The notes below the pieces were generated by a model. It saw nothing but the letters and a program-made list of their open reading frames with translations. It was not told the DNA's origin and did no database searches. Below, piece by piece: positions 15,282 to 23,085 of a DNA stretch of 35,133 nucleotides (positions within the stretch are counted from its first letter, which is position 1; every line of letters starts with the position of its first letter). This stretch comes from a virus. The position numbers and the translations under genes were made by a program. The stretch covers positions 1 to 35,133 of IMG/VR virus record IMGVR_UViG_3300008110_008245, one strand, 5' to 3'.

Positions 15282-15784
15282 ATGATTCCAATGGTTGAAT
15301 AGCCAATCACATCCATGACATTGTCCTGGATTGACTCATTGTTTGGTTCCGAACTATTGCCGATGAGGTTCTCAAGCCTCGCAACTTTGTCGTGGACCCT
15401 AACCATCAATCCGGCTCTGCCAAACCGCTGAATGTTTTCATGACCGTAGTCGTGCTGCTTCCTACAAAGAACTTCGTGCACGTATTGAAGGTTTAGATTG
15501 TGACCAAGCGAAAGAGCGAGCATGTTGGCGAGTCTGCCGATTGACCTCCACTCAGTTGAAGCATTTTTTGAATCATCGTAAAACATGTCATTGATGAATA
15601 AGTCGAGCTGAGTCCTAAGCATCTTGATGATGTTCTCGCTTGAGCCATTCATGCTTGCAATTAGGTCAGATATTCCACTCCACACCTCTACTTGTTCGTT
15701 TTCTGGTGGGAGTATCTTGCTTAATGCAACTGCTGAAGCAGCGTTCCATGTGCGTGGTAGTTCTTTACTTGCTTGCTGAATCAT
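15239..15784 (-). CDS. Nmad1/DUF1599-like protein, nucleotide modification associated (181 aa)
   Basis: The segment KQHDYGHENIQRFGRAGLMV, then RVHDKVARLENLIG, then ESIQDNVMDVIGYSTIGI matches the Nmad1 (DUF1599) pattern, an all-helical MazG-like fold with acidic metal-binding residues. The family name records its association with modified-nucleotide loci. ATG 15784 is preferred to TTG 15811 because AAAGGAC lies at ribosome-site distance. It overlaps the methyltransferase gene by 20 bp, which supports a joint role in DNA or nucleotide modification. Confidence 0.7.
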   Translation of the reverse strand: MIQQASKELPRTWNAASAVALSKILPPENEQVEVWSGISDLIASMNGSSENIIKMLRTQLDLFINDMFYDDSKNASTEWRSIGRLANMLALSLGHNLNLQYVHEVLCRKQHDYGHENIQRFGRAGLMVRVHDKVARLENLIGNSSEPNNESIQDNVMDVIGYSTIGIMWESGTFLLNLEQA

Positions 15785-17168
15785 CCAGTAGTCCTTTGAA
15801 TATCTTTCCAAGCCATTCAGCTACGGGCGCAGCAACTCCGTTCCCAGTTTGCTTGTACCTCGCTGTATCGGGCTGTTCTTTTCCGTCTGCACGCCATCTG
15901 GTGTGGTCCACTGGCCAGCCCATCAAAATCTCGCATTCTTTTGGCAAAAGGCGTCTAACCACCATGTTCTGCAACACGCCAGTTGACTGTTTTGTACCAG
16001 CCCTAATTGCGTGATGAATTCCACCTTCAACAAGCTTGTCGTTGTATTCATCGTAAGCAATTGCATCAATGACCAAGTTTTCACCCCTGCTTGATGGCAC
16101 TCCACCGTCACCACCGCTACGGAGAGTCATTGCTATTCCATCATTGAGTTGTTCAGCTTGCGCAACCATTGGTGTATTCAGGCCGCCTGTTCCCATGAAC
16201 GCAGTCAACGTGTTGATTGTGTCGCCTTGTAAGCGAACTCCGTCCTGTCTATGTGGATGAAAGACTATTGGTGAATCATCATTCTCGTAAGCAACACTTG
16301 GTGACTGCTGTGTAGCTTTAAGGGTTGGCGCATGGTCAGTGAAAACATTTGCATTTGAGCCGAACTGAGTATCAAACGAATAGACCTCATCATTGCTATC
16401 CATGTTTGTAACAATGGTTCCAGGACCCTTTGCATCACGGGCTCGCAATGTTAGAGCTTTGTCAGTTTCTTGCCATTTGGCAAAGCCACTGTTTTCAAAT
16501 GCTAAGACTCCCTGTTCGCTACTGCTTCCAATGCTTGACGAAGCTTTTCCGGCAGCTTTTTGTTTCTCCTGTCGGCCCTTCTGAGAATGCCTTCGCATGC
16601 CCTCTTGGACAGGTAGTAACGGGAGGGGACTTCGCTCTGCGGCACCAATATCGTATGTAGCACACACGAAGATGCGGCGCCGTCGCTGGGCGATTCCGTA
16701 GTACTGAGCATCAAGGATTGCCCAGTCAAGCGCCACGCACCCTGATTTGGCCATTTCATCGAGGACGACCCCAAAGTCAGCACCCTTGTTGGAAGTAAGT
16801 GCTCCGGGAACGTTTTCCCAGATTGCGAGTCGTGGGTATTGTCCATTTGTTGCATCACGCATCTCCTTGATAATTCTTATTGCTTCATGGAATAAACCAG
16901 AGCGCTCACCAGAGAGGCCTTTGCGGACGCCGGCCACGGAGAGGTCCTGGCACGGGCTTCCAAAGTTAATGCAATCAACTGGTTCTATCTCGTTGCCTTT
17001 TACATCTCTAACATCAAGATATTTTGGGATGTCTGGCCAGTGTTTCTTAAGTATCTGCTGGCATGCAGGGTCCCATTCAACTTGCCACCGGCATTGCCAG
17101 TCGGCGGCTTCAAACCCAAGGTCGAAACCGCCGACTCCGGCGAAGAGGCTGCCAAATGTCAGGCTCAG
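15765..17168 (-). CDS. DNA C5-cytosine methyltransferase with probable CTG start (467 aa)
   Basis: Motif I FGSLFAGVGGFDLGFE (5-20), motif IV SPCQDLSVAG with catalytic C73, motif VI WENVPGA (about 117-123), motif VIII QRRRR (about 161-165), a large variable target-recognition region, and motifs IX-X (RRLLPKECEILMGWP, RYKQTGNGVAAPV). It transfers methyl groups from S-adenosylmethionine to cytosine C5. No ATG, GTG or TTG precedes motif I; the frame opens just upstream of the SSB stop. The best start is CTG at 17168, which overlaps the SSB stop TGA as CTGA, mirroring the ATGA couplings elsewhere. Starting at the first GTG (16937) would delete motifs I and IV. No cognate restriction enzyme is visible. 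Confidence 0.85.
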   Translation of the reverse strand: MSLTFGSLFAGVGGFDLGFEAADWQCRWQVEWDPACQQILKKHWPDIPKYLDVRDVKGNEIEPVDCINFGSPCQDLSVAGVRKGLSGERSGLFHEAIRIIKEMRDATNGQYPRLAIWENVPGALTSNKGADFGVVLDEMAKSGCVALDWAILDAQYYGIAQRRRRIFVCATYDIGAAERSPLPLLPVQEGMRRHSQKGRQEKQKAAGKASSSIGSSSEQGVLAFENSGFAKWQETDKALTLRARDAKGPGTIVTNMDSNDEVYSFDTQFGSNANVFTDHAPTLKATQQSPSVAYENDDSPIVFHPHRQDGVRLQGDTINTLTAFMGTGGLNTPMVAQAEQLNDGIAMTLRSGGDGGVPSSRGENLVIDAIAYDEYNDKLVEGGIHHAIRAGTKQSTGVLQNMVVRRLLPKECEILMGWPVDHTRWRADGKEQPDTARYKQTGNGVAAPVAEWLGKIFKGLLDDSASK

Positions 17169-17644
17169 AAAGGCTCTTCCCCGAATGAATCAAAGTCATT
17201 GCGGGTTGTAGCTGGACGAGCGCCTGCTCGTGCTGGTGCTTTCTGTGCAGGACGAGCGTTGACAGGGTTGCCAGAAGCATTCTCTGCCTTTGCTTTGCGC
17301 TGCAATGTCTCAATGTTGCGAACAGATACGCCAATTTCATCAGCGAGGATGTTCACGGCTGAGCGCTTCTTGCCTGATTCCTTGTCGTCCCATGTCTCTT
17401 GCTCAAGACGGCCCGTGACTGTTACACGGATGCCCTTTTCAAGAACACGCACGGCATCTTCTGCAAGATTTCGCCATGCGATGACATTGAAGTAAGAGGT
17501 CTTTTCTTGCTTCTCACCTTTTGCGTCGGTCCAGAAGTTGTTGACCGCAACAGAGAATGAAAGCTTCCCTGCTCCTGAGTCAAAGTAACGGATTTCTGGG
17601 TCCGCCGTGAGGTTTCCGGTTATTGTTACTGGCGCTGATGACAT
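17165..17644 (-). CDS. ssb: Single-stranded DNA-binding protein (159 aa)
   Basis: OB-fold of bacterial SSB: VTITGNLTADPEIRYFDSGA at the start, FSVAVN and FNVIAWRNLAEDA in the core, GIRVTVTGRLEQETW, then a flexible tail rich in A, R and P ending DFDSFGEEPF, the acidic tip that recruits SSB-interacting proteins. Binds ssDNA during replication and recombination. Ribosome site AAGGAG and a TTGACA-N17-TAAGCT promoter lie upstream. First gene of the SSB, methyltransferase, Nmad1 operon. Confidence 0.92.
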   Translation of the reverse strand: MSSAPVTITGNLTADPEIRYFDSGAGKLSFSVAVNNFWTDAKGEKQEKTSYFNVIAWRNLAEDAVRVLEKGIRVTVTGRLEQETWDDKESGKKRSAVNILADEIGVSVRNIETLQRKAKAENASGNPVNARPAQKAPARAGARPATTRNDFDSFGEEPF

Positions 17645-17686
17645 GTTCGTATTCTCCTTGTGTTCAGTTGATTTATCGCCAAAAGC

Positions 17687-17715
17687 AGCTTATCACCCAT
17701 GCTAGGCTCTGTCAA
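17687..17715 (-). promoter_or_regulatory. Promoter for the ssb operon, TTGACA-N17-TAAGCT
   Basis: On the minus strand TTGACA covers 17715-17710 and TAAGCT 17692-17687 with a 17-nt spacer. The -35 overlaps the ATG of the divergent gene at 17715, so the two directions of transcription must interfere with each other. Confidence 0.7.
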
Positions 17716-17933
17716 TGGCAAATAACCCTTTTGAAATAAGGCTTTCGTTGACCAATGCGATTGCCGATTCGCTGTTTGATATTGCTTTTGATGAGAGCCT
17801 ATCGGACAAAGAGCTTGCACAACAACTCGCAGACTACAAAGATGTTGCGGCAATGATTCTTGATGACCTTGGATGTGAAGTCCTTGAACTCAAAGATGGA
17901 AAGATGATTTGTTCTTTTAGTCCACAAAATTAA
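17715..17933 (+). CDS. Small acidic protein next to the RNA array (72 aa)
   Basis: ATG 17715; the nearest -10-like box is TAGGCT at 17703-17708, so the mRNA may be leaderless. Helical acidic protein (ADSLFDIAFDESLSDKELAQ, DVAAMILDDLGCEVLEL) with no recognised family. Its stop lies 2 nt before the first CGGGACTA tag, so transcription from this gene would run straight into the array. It may share its promoter with the array. Confidence 0.6.
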   Translation: MANNPFEIRLSLTNAIADSLFDIAFDESLSDKELAQQLADYKDVAAMILDDLGCEVLELKDGKMICSFSPQN

Positions 17934-17943
17934 TACGGGACTA

Positions 17944-18152
17944 ACAACTACCAGGAGTAAATTGGAGCGCAGAAGGAGCGCAGCGACTGGTATTCCAAGA
18001 GAATACGGAAGGTTCCATTTATTTTATTTCCGAATGGCTGTAGGCCGAAGGCCGTAAGCCTGAGAGCGATAGCGTGAAATGAAAAAATGGAGGGAGTATT
18101 TTCGCGGAATACGAGCAGGCAATTTCTCCGGGGACTTTTATTCAACTATGTT
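17944..18152 (+). ncRNA. Array unit 1
   Basis: An outer stem pairs CCAGGAGTAAATT (from 17953) with AATTTCTCCGG near 18121. Within it GGTATTCC pairs with GGAATACG, CATTTATTTTATTTC with GAAATGAAAAAATG, and GGCC-GAA-GGCC forms a triloop mini-hairpin. The structure is a long imperfect rod. Confidence 0.6.
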
Positions 18153-18160
18153 CGGGACTA

Positions 18161-18314
18161 GTGAATGAACTAAGCATTTGCGTACGAAGTCGAAGTGCTG
18201 CGCAGCTGTTTAGGGCGTTGTGCACGTCGCACGTGCAAGCGAAGCGTCAAAAGCCCTAACAGCGAAGCAACAATTCGACTGTATGCAATGCGGTAATTGT
18301 GATGAGAATTAATA
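18161..18314 (+). ncRNA. Array unit 2
   Basis: Nested pairing: GCATTTGCGTAC with GTATGCAATGC (outer), TCGAAGTGCTG with CAACAATTCGA, GCTGTTTAGGGC with GCCCTAACAGC, and an apical GCACGT-CGC-ACGTGC hairpin. An almost continuous rod of about 120 nt. Confidence 0.65.
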
Positions 18315-19318
18315 CGGGACTAATTACTGCCGGGTGCAAACAGCGAAGTTGCTTTCTTTTCGAGCATGGCGAGAGCGAGAAGGTTCCAGAAGCGCAGTTA
18401 TTTTGCGATTAAAGATTTTAAGGGAATGCTCGAGAATGCGAGCGTTGGAAGACGAGAAGCTTGAATGTAAATAGTAAAACTTCGGGACTAGAGACCATTC
18501 AAGCGGTGAGTCTTTCGAGGCGAGATACGAGAGCGTGTACTTAAAAGATTTAAGAGTGAAATAATGAGCACTCTGGAATTTCGAGCGTTCGCCGAGTGAG
18601 AAAAGAAGCACAAGCAAAAGTTGTGATATTTATAGCAAGCGAAGCTTGCGGGACTATAGAGAATGTTTTGCAATCAATGTTCAACAAACAGCTTTACGAA
18701 GCGCAACCGGGCGGCTGCTGAAGGTCGGTGGTAGCTCTTGAGCGGACACCGCCGGAAGCATCCGCAGGTAAGCGAGTAGGCGTGGACTTTTATTCAACAA
18801 GAAAAAACGGGACTAATAACCACATGGTTAGGCATGTGTCTGTTTTGAAAAGGAGTGGAGCGACTGTTGGTTTTTAAAAAATACGGAAGAGACTCTTTTT
18901 TGTCTTTTTTGAGCGAGGCACGAGCGAAAGCGACGATTTTTGGAGCGGTAAAAAGAAAAAAAGAGAGGGAGTATTTTTTAATAAACCATGAAAAACGGCA
19001 CTGCCGGGAATTGTTAGACAAATCATTGCGGGACTAATAACTAACAACAATGAGCATTCCGAACGAAGCCAGAGCAGCCGCCCAGCGTGCGTTGGCGAAG
19101 TATGAGACAACGACGCCGGGCGTCTGCCTGGCAAGTGAGGAGGCGAAGTGAAACTTCATGTTTGTCTTTACGGGACTAACTCTTGCGAGCGAGCAAGCAT
19201 TGCATTTTCGTTCGACTCGGAGTGAGCGTGCTGTTCCGAGGTACGAAGGAAACGCAAAGCGAACGTAGGTCGAAAAGAAAATGTATGCGGTGAGCGAGTA
19301 CTAGGTAAAACGGGACTT

Positions 19319-19558
19319 ATATGTTGCAGGACTGTTCGACGAGTTGGTTAGCGACGAAGTGTTATTTCGTGTACCCAGAAGGAGGAGTACGGTATGCGTA
19401 GGGAAATGCGAAGCAACGAAGTGCGACAGCAATTCGGCGCTAGCATAAGCGAAGCGACCGTGCGACCGAACTTCTGGGGTAGCGAAATACACGAGGAGCG
19501 TTCCAACAAGGCGAATGTCCGGGATGTCGCAATCAAAGATAAATATCTATTGAAGTCT
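19319..19558 (+). ncRNA. Array unit 9
   Basis: A long arm pairs GTGTTATTTCG plus TACCCAGAAG (about 19358-19380) with CTTCTGGGGTA plus CGAAATACAC (about 19471-19492). The interior is branched, with aagcgaagcg words. Confidence 0.6.
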
Positions 19559-19798
19559 CGGGACTAAGTAGTTCATTGAATCAATGATGTTTTTCTTTCC
19601 TACCAGCAGCTTAGACAGATAAGAAATCTAGGCGATTCTAGTGAAGCGCAGCGAAGCTATGAATCGACGATTACCGGGTTCAAAAGCGGAGGGTTGTTGA
19701 GGCTGCGCAGCGGACGAAAACATCCGTAGCGTTGAACGCGGTAAAGATTTCGTATATGGATAAGCGAGAACTATTCATTCAATGTCCGTACGGGGCTG

Positions 19799-19941
19799 AA
19801 AACCTAAACAGTCATACCAGTCATTCAAGATGAGGAAACGCAATTTTCACGACCCCCCAGAGCGAGCACAAAATCATTTTTGATTTTGATGCTTCGCTCC
19901 GTGAAAATTCGTTGGTGCCTAAGTTGTTAGATAAATCTGCA
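19799..19941 (+). ncRNA. Array unit 11
   Basis: AATTTTCACG pairs perfectly with CGTGAAAATT, enclosing GAGCGAGCACAAAATCA paired with TGATTTTGATGCTTCGCTC around a TTT loop. About 30 bp of nearly continuous helix. It ends in GTTGTTAGAT and the variant tag CGGGACTT. Confidence 0.65.
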
Positions 19942-20639
19942 CGGGACTTGATAACAAGATTTTGTAGCACCACGGGTGGAGCGATGACTTGAGTGCGAGT
20001 ATCGCTGTAGTGGAGCGGGTAAATCGATGAAGCTAGCGAGCGATTTTTGTGCAACAAAATGAAGCGAGCGTTGCTGAAGAGATTTCTCGCGTAACGGAAG
20101 TGGACGAGCGACTCAGTCAGAGCGTAACTCCGTTGGTGATGCAAATCTGGTGAGTTTTATTCAATTTGCTACGGGGCTTAAAAGCCGGGTGTTCGTTTCT
20201 CTCTGTGAGCCAGAGGTAGTGAGCATCAATAAACTTATTGACGAGGCGAAGGCTCTGGATAGGTTAATTGGTGCGGCGACTCGCTAAATGGGTTAGCGAT
20301 GACTAATCAATTCTCTTTCGTGTCATCGGGACTAGAGACTTGATGCCGGGAAGAGCTAATGCATTTAGTGATTCGCAAGCAACGGTTAACCTTCCAGAGA
20401 CACGCCTGAAGTCAAAAAGTTTATTGGAGCGAACGGTCTCTGGAGAACAGGAGAACGAACATGGCAGGGAATCGGGACTATAAAGTTTTTGGGGTAATGG
20501 TTAGATATCTCGACCGAGCGAATGTGCTGCGTAGTTTCGGTGCGAGGGATTCGGATTACTCCGAAGCCGAGCGCCGAGCGGAGCATCACGTGAGCGAGAG
20601 AGAGTAGCGGTAGTTGTCCGGTGAATATCTACGGGACTA

Positions 20640-20922
20640 ATAAGTAGCGAGTAGTTTCTGAGTACAGAACATTAAAAAGCGTAGTGAAGCATTTTCTGGA
20701 TTGGAGACATCACCAGGTACACGAAGGAGTGATGTTTGCGTTCGGGCTTGGCGAAATACCAATCCATTGGTATGAGCTTGGTGGTTCGCAGAACTCACCA
20801 ACCCGACAAGCAAACTGAAACGACTGAAGTGTCCGCAGTGATGTTGGAGAGCCAGAATTGCGAACGTAGCGTTTAATGTGGCGTACTCGGAACACGAGCG
20901 GTGACTGTTATTCGATTTGTAT
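20640..20922 (+). ncRNA. Array unit 16, homologue of unit 19
   Basis: Aligns with unit 19 over about 200 nt. Key hairpins: ATACCAAT with ATTGGTAT (20756-20773) and GGTTC-GCA-GAAC (20783-20794) flanked by GGT and CACC. In unit 19 the first hairpin has a different sequence but still pairs perfectly, which is compensatory change. Ends in GTTATTCGATTTGTAT before the tag. Confidence 0.7.
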
Positions 20923-20930
20923 CGGGACTA

Positions 20931-21192
20931 ATAAATAAAAAAACTAATACCGGGAAGTTATTTCATCCGCAGAACCACCCGTAGTGAGAAAACTGATGAG
21001 CACATTTATGGGCGAAATCGTTTTCGAACGGGGGGTGGTGAGCGGTGAATAACTTTGTAGCGCAACAAGACTGAGCCCAAGGTGGAGCGAGGAACCCATG
21101 CGCTGCCAAGCCGAAGGTTGGCCGCGTATGGGCTGCGAAGCGTAACCTGAGGCGATGTCGTAGTGAAGCGGGCGCTGTTATCTAAGACGCTT
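20931..21192 (+). ncRNA. Array unit 17, homologue of unit 22
   Basis: Shares GAGCGAGGAACCC and GGGCTGCGAAGCG with unit 22. CCCAT (21095-21099) pairs with ATGGG (21128-21132) where unit 22 has CCCAG with CTGGG. GCCAA (21105-21109) pairs with TTGGC (21118-21122) around GCCGAAGG. Clear stem covariation between copies. Confidence 0.7.
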
Positions 21193-21362
21193 CGGGACTA
21201 GTAAGCACAACCAGAGCATCTTTCCTGAAGCGAAGAAGGGTGTAAGCGTAGCCTCGCACGTGCGTGGGCAGCATGCCCGTGCGTGTGCGGGCGAAGCGCA
21301 CGTCCTTCAGAGCATCAGAAAGTGCGTTTGCCTAACTCGTCCGGTAATTATGTTCGGGACTA

Positions 21363-21648
21363 GTGAATAGCGATGTTTCTCTTTTCACGCAGGAAGCCTG
21401 CGTAGCGAGCATTTTCTGCATCGTAGCCATGGCTGAGTACACAAATGAGCGATGTTTGTTGTACGGACTTGACTACATATCGAAGCAGGATTCGATATGG
21501 AGTTTGGTGGTTCGAAGAACTCACCAATCCGGGAAACAAACTGAAGCGATTGCAGTGTACGACGCTATGGCGGAGAGGCAGAATTGCGAGAGTAGCGAGG
21601 CTGTTTGCGTGAAAAAGAACAAGCGGGGATTGTTATTCAATAATCAAT
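21363..21648 (+). ncRNA. Array unit 19, homologue of unit 16
   Basis: CATATCGAA (21476-21484) pairs perfectly with TTCGATATG (21491-21499), the position of the different but equally perfect hairpin in unit 16. GGTTC-GAA-GAAC follows in the same flanks. GTACACAAA pairs with TTTGTTGTAC, and GCAGG-AAG-CCTGC caps another arm. Confidence 0.7.
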
Positions 21649-21815
21649 CGGGACTAATAAGCATGCGCATTTCGCGCAGGAAACGGAGCTCGTGACGTAG
21701 CTTCGTGGAGCGCGGAAGTTCCTTCAAGCGAACACGAGCGGAGCACGAGCGGTGTTTCCGAGAGAATGCGTCAAACAAGCAAATCACCGGGTCTTGGTTA
21801 TGAGAGTCGGGACTA

Positions 21816-22117
21816 ATTATCAAATGAAGCAAGGAAGACACTTCATTGAACGGAACGACCGATAGCGGAAGTTCCCCGTGACGAGGAACGAAGTCCGGGG
21901 ACTGTAGCGGGCGGTCGTGAGTTCATGAATGTCGCTGGTAGTGCGATTGGTGGCTAAGCATGGATACGCGGGCAAGCGGAGTACTTGCCGACGCGTGATA
22001 ACGCATCGGTGCACTGAAGACGCGCCGCTTGTCGGCAGCGGATTCGAGTGCATACGAAGCGAGGCCGTGTAGCCGTGCGGTGACACCAAATGAGCACGGA
22101 GGTTGTTATGGGGGCAT
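21816..22117 (+). ncRNA. Array unit 21, the largest
   Basis: CGACCG pairs with CGGTCG and encloses GTTCC paired with GGAAC. A second domain has CGCG plus GGCAAG pairing with CTTGCC plus CGCG around GGAGTA. About 300 nt, apparently two or three domains, ending in GTTGTTATG before the tag. Confidence 0.6.
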
Positions 22118-22125
22118 CGGGACTA

Positions 22126-22391
22126 AAAAGTGGTTACAGGCAATTCGGGTTGTTCGAGTATTGAAACATTTCATCGCGCAACCAGCACCTGAGCGGAAAA
22201 ACTGCTTTTAGCGTAGCTAAAGCGTTTTGTAGCGGTGGTGCAGGTGGAGCGTGAATGTTGACAAAGCGAGATAAGACCGAGCCTTGGTGTAGCGAGGAAC
22301 CCAGGTGAAGCCACGACGAAGTCTGGCGTAATCTGGGCTGCGAAGCGGAGCCAGTGCGAGGTTGCAATTGAGCGAGGATTGTGATTAGAGT
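22126..22391 (+). ncRNA. Array unit 22, last complete unit
   Basis: Homologue of unit 17. CCCAG (22300-22304) pairs with CTGGG (22333-22337), and GCCACGAC (22310-22317) with GTCTGGC (22321-22327) around a GAA loop. CTTTTAGC-GTA-GCTAAAG is an additional hairpin. After the final tag at 22392 the array stops and coding sequence resumes at 22466. Confidence 0.7.
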
Positions 22392-22465
22392 CGGGACTAA
22401 AGGACATGCAGCAACAGCGTTGTCTTGCCTATTAGTATTGCTTTCGCCAGGATGGAGTAAAAATA

Positions 22466-22696
22466 ATGCACAATGAGTTGACTATGACACGCAAGAAAAG
22501 TAAACCACAGTCCCGTACCGAACTTTGGCGTTGCCCTAACTGTGGCAATGAGCTCGTCGTAGGCGTTCCTGCTATGCAAGCTTCATGTAGCAATAAAGAA
22601 AAGCACACGTCAAGCACGGTTGAGATGGAATTAGTGCATTCTTTTTGGGATGACGACATCAATGGTCGCAGCGTCAAGTTTCATAAGCGTTCGTAA
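22466..22696 (+). CDS. Zinc-ribbon-like small protein (76 aa)
   Basis: RCPNCGNE at about residues 22-29 and ASCSNKEKH around 39-47 make a C-x2-C...C-x5-H zinc site. The rest is polar. ATG 22466 has GGAG upstream; a second Met six residues later is the alternative. First gene after the array. Its stop codon abuts a copy of the dispersed element. Function unknown, nucleic acid binding likely. Confidence 0.6.
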   Translation: MHNELTMTRKKSKPQSRTELWRCPNCGNELVVGVPAMQASCSNKEKHTSSTVEMELVHSFWDDDINGRSVKFHKRS

Positions 22697-22815
22697 GCCC
22701 CGCCTTCTTCTTCTGCCCTAGCCATCTCCCGGGAAACCTCAAACACCCCAGTCGGGACTGCATTTCGCACGGCCGGCTCCAGGAAAGACAACAAAAAAGT
22801 GACGGTGGCGGATGA
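22696..22815 (+). ncRNA. Dispersed element copy A
   Basis: AGCCCCGC at 22696-22703, CGGGACTGC at 22753-22761, GACGGTGGCGGATGA at 22801-22815. CCCG of the first block can pair with CGGG of the second. It occupies the gap between two small genes; no gene inside it. Confidence 0.65.
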
Positions 22816-22837
22816 CAAAAGTCACACCCCTTAGGGG

Positions 22838-22866
22838 TTGCAAGCCGCAAGTATTTTCCCTACTAT
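22838..22866 (+). promoter_or_regulatory. Promoter TTGCAA-N17-TACTAT, leaderless type
   Basis: TTGCAA 22838-22843, 17-nt spacer, TACTAT 22861-22866, ATG at 22874. TTGCAAGCCGC here recurs at 26113, next to another promoter. Confidence 0.7.
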
Positions 22867-22873
22867 TCAGTGC

Positions 22874-23083
22874 ATGCAAACAAAGCGGATTGACCAGCTC
22901 AAAGTAGGAGACATTTTTACTTGGGGCTTTCATGAGCACTATCGGGTAACAGAAATCAAAGCACCGACACGCACCAACGGCAGCACCTATCTGCTCAGCT
23001 ACATCGGCTTAGACACTGGTACCGAAATTCTCGACCGCAAAATGCCTAATAAATCAATCTGCGAATTCATCAAAGGGGAATAG
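22874..23083 (+). CDS. Small hypothetical protein, SH3/KOW-like (69 aa)
   Basis: ATG 22874 is fixed by the promoter 8 nt upstream. IDQLKVGDIFTWGFHEHYRVTEI starts like a small beta-barrel (L-x-x-G-D-x-x-x..., then a valine-rich strand), as in SH3/KOW-like domains that bind RNA or protein. The rest has strand-turn-strand character. Inference only; no family matched. Confidence 0.6.
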   Translation: MQTKRIDQLKVGDIFTWGFHEHYRVTEIKAPTRTNGSTYLLSYIGLDTGTEILDRKMPNKSICEFIKGE

Positions 23084-23085
23084 CA

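Larger units (their letters stand above)
17936..22399 (+). repeat. Tandem array of 22 structured units separated by 23 CGGGACTA tags
   Basis: Tags start at 17936, 18153, 18315, 18483, 18649, 18808, 19029, 19171, 19311, 19559, 19791, 19942, 20172, 20327, 20473, 20632, 20923, 21193, 21355, 21649, 21808, 22118 and 22392. Nineteen are exact CGGGACTA; variants are CGGGACTT (19311, 19942), CGGGGCTG (19791) and CGGGGCTT (20172). The 22 intervals are about 130-300 nt, differ strongly in primary sequence, and each folds by eye into long imperfect hairpins or branched structures with many GAA-type loops (gcGAAgc). Several tags are preceded by a TGTTAT or TTATTCAA word and followed by an A-rich AATAA linker. 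No coding frame holds over more than one unit. All units have the same orientation. Best reading: a long transcript of modular structured RNAs, or a ssDNA-folding locus. Not CRISPR, not rRNA, not tRNA. Confidence 0.85.

Noticed and set aside
17930-17943. T7-like promoter in attaatacgggacta
   Set aside because: Only a few tags have the TAATACG-like context and no single-subunit RNA polymerase gene is visible in the window.
19799-21695. Reading frames inside the array, e.g. plus 21363-21695 and minus 19821-20144
   Set aside because: They cross hairpin arms and tags, have no ribosome sites, occur on both strands at chance-like lengths and are not shared between homologous units.
17936-22399. 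CRISPR array
   Set aside because: The repeated part is only about 8 nt, the intervals are 130-300 nt and strongly self-complementary, and no cas gene is present.
17936-22399. Integron cassette array with attC sites
   Set aside because: Some linkers contain GTTAGAC or GTTAGAT like the attC core, but most do not match GTTRRRY, the invariant tag lies outside the hairpins, units carry no genes and no integrase is seen.
17936-22399. Known large phage RNAs such as GOLLD or ROOL
   Set aside because: Size, tandem repetition and the tag do not fit what I know of these families, but I cannot run a covariance search, so this rejection is provisional.
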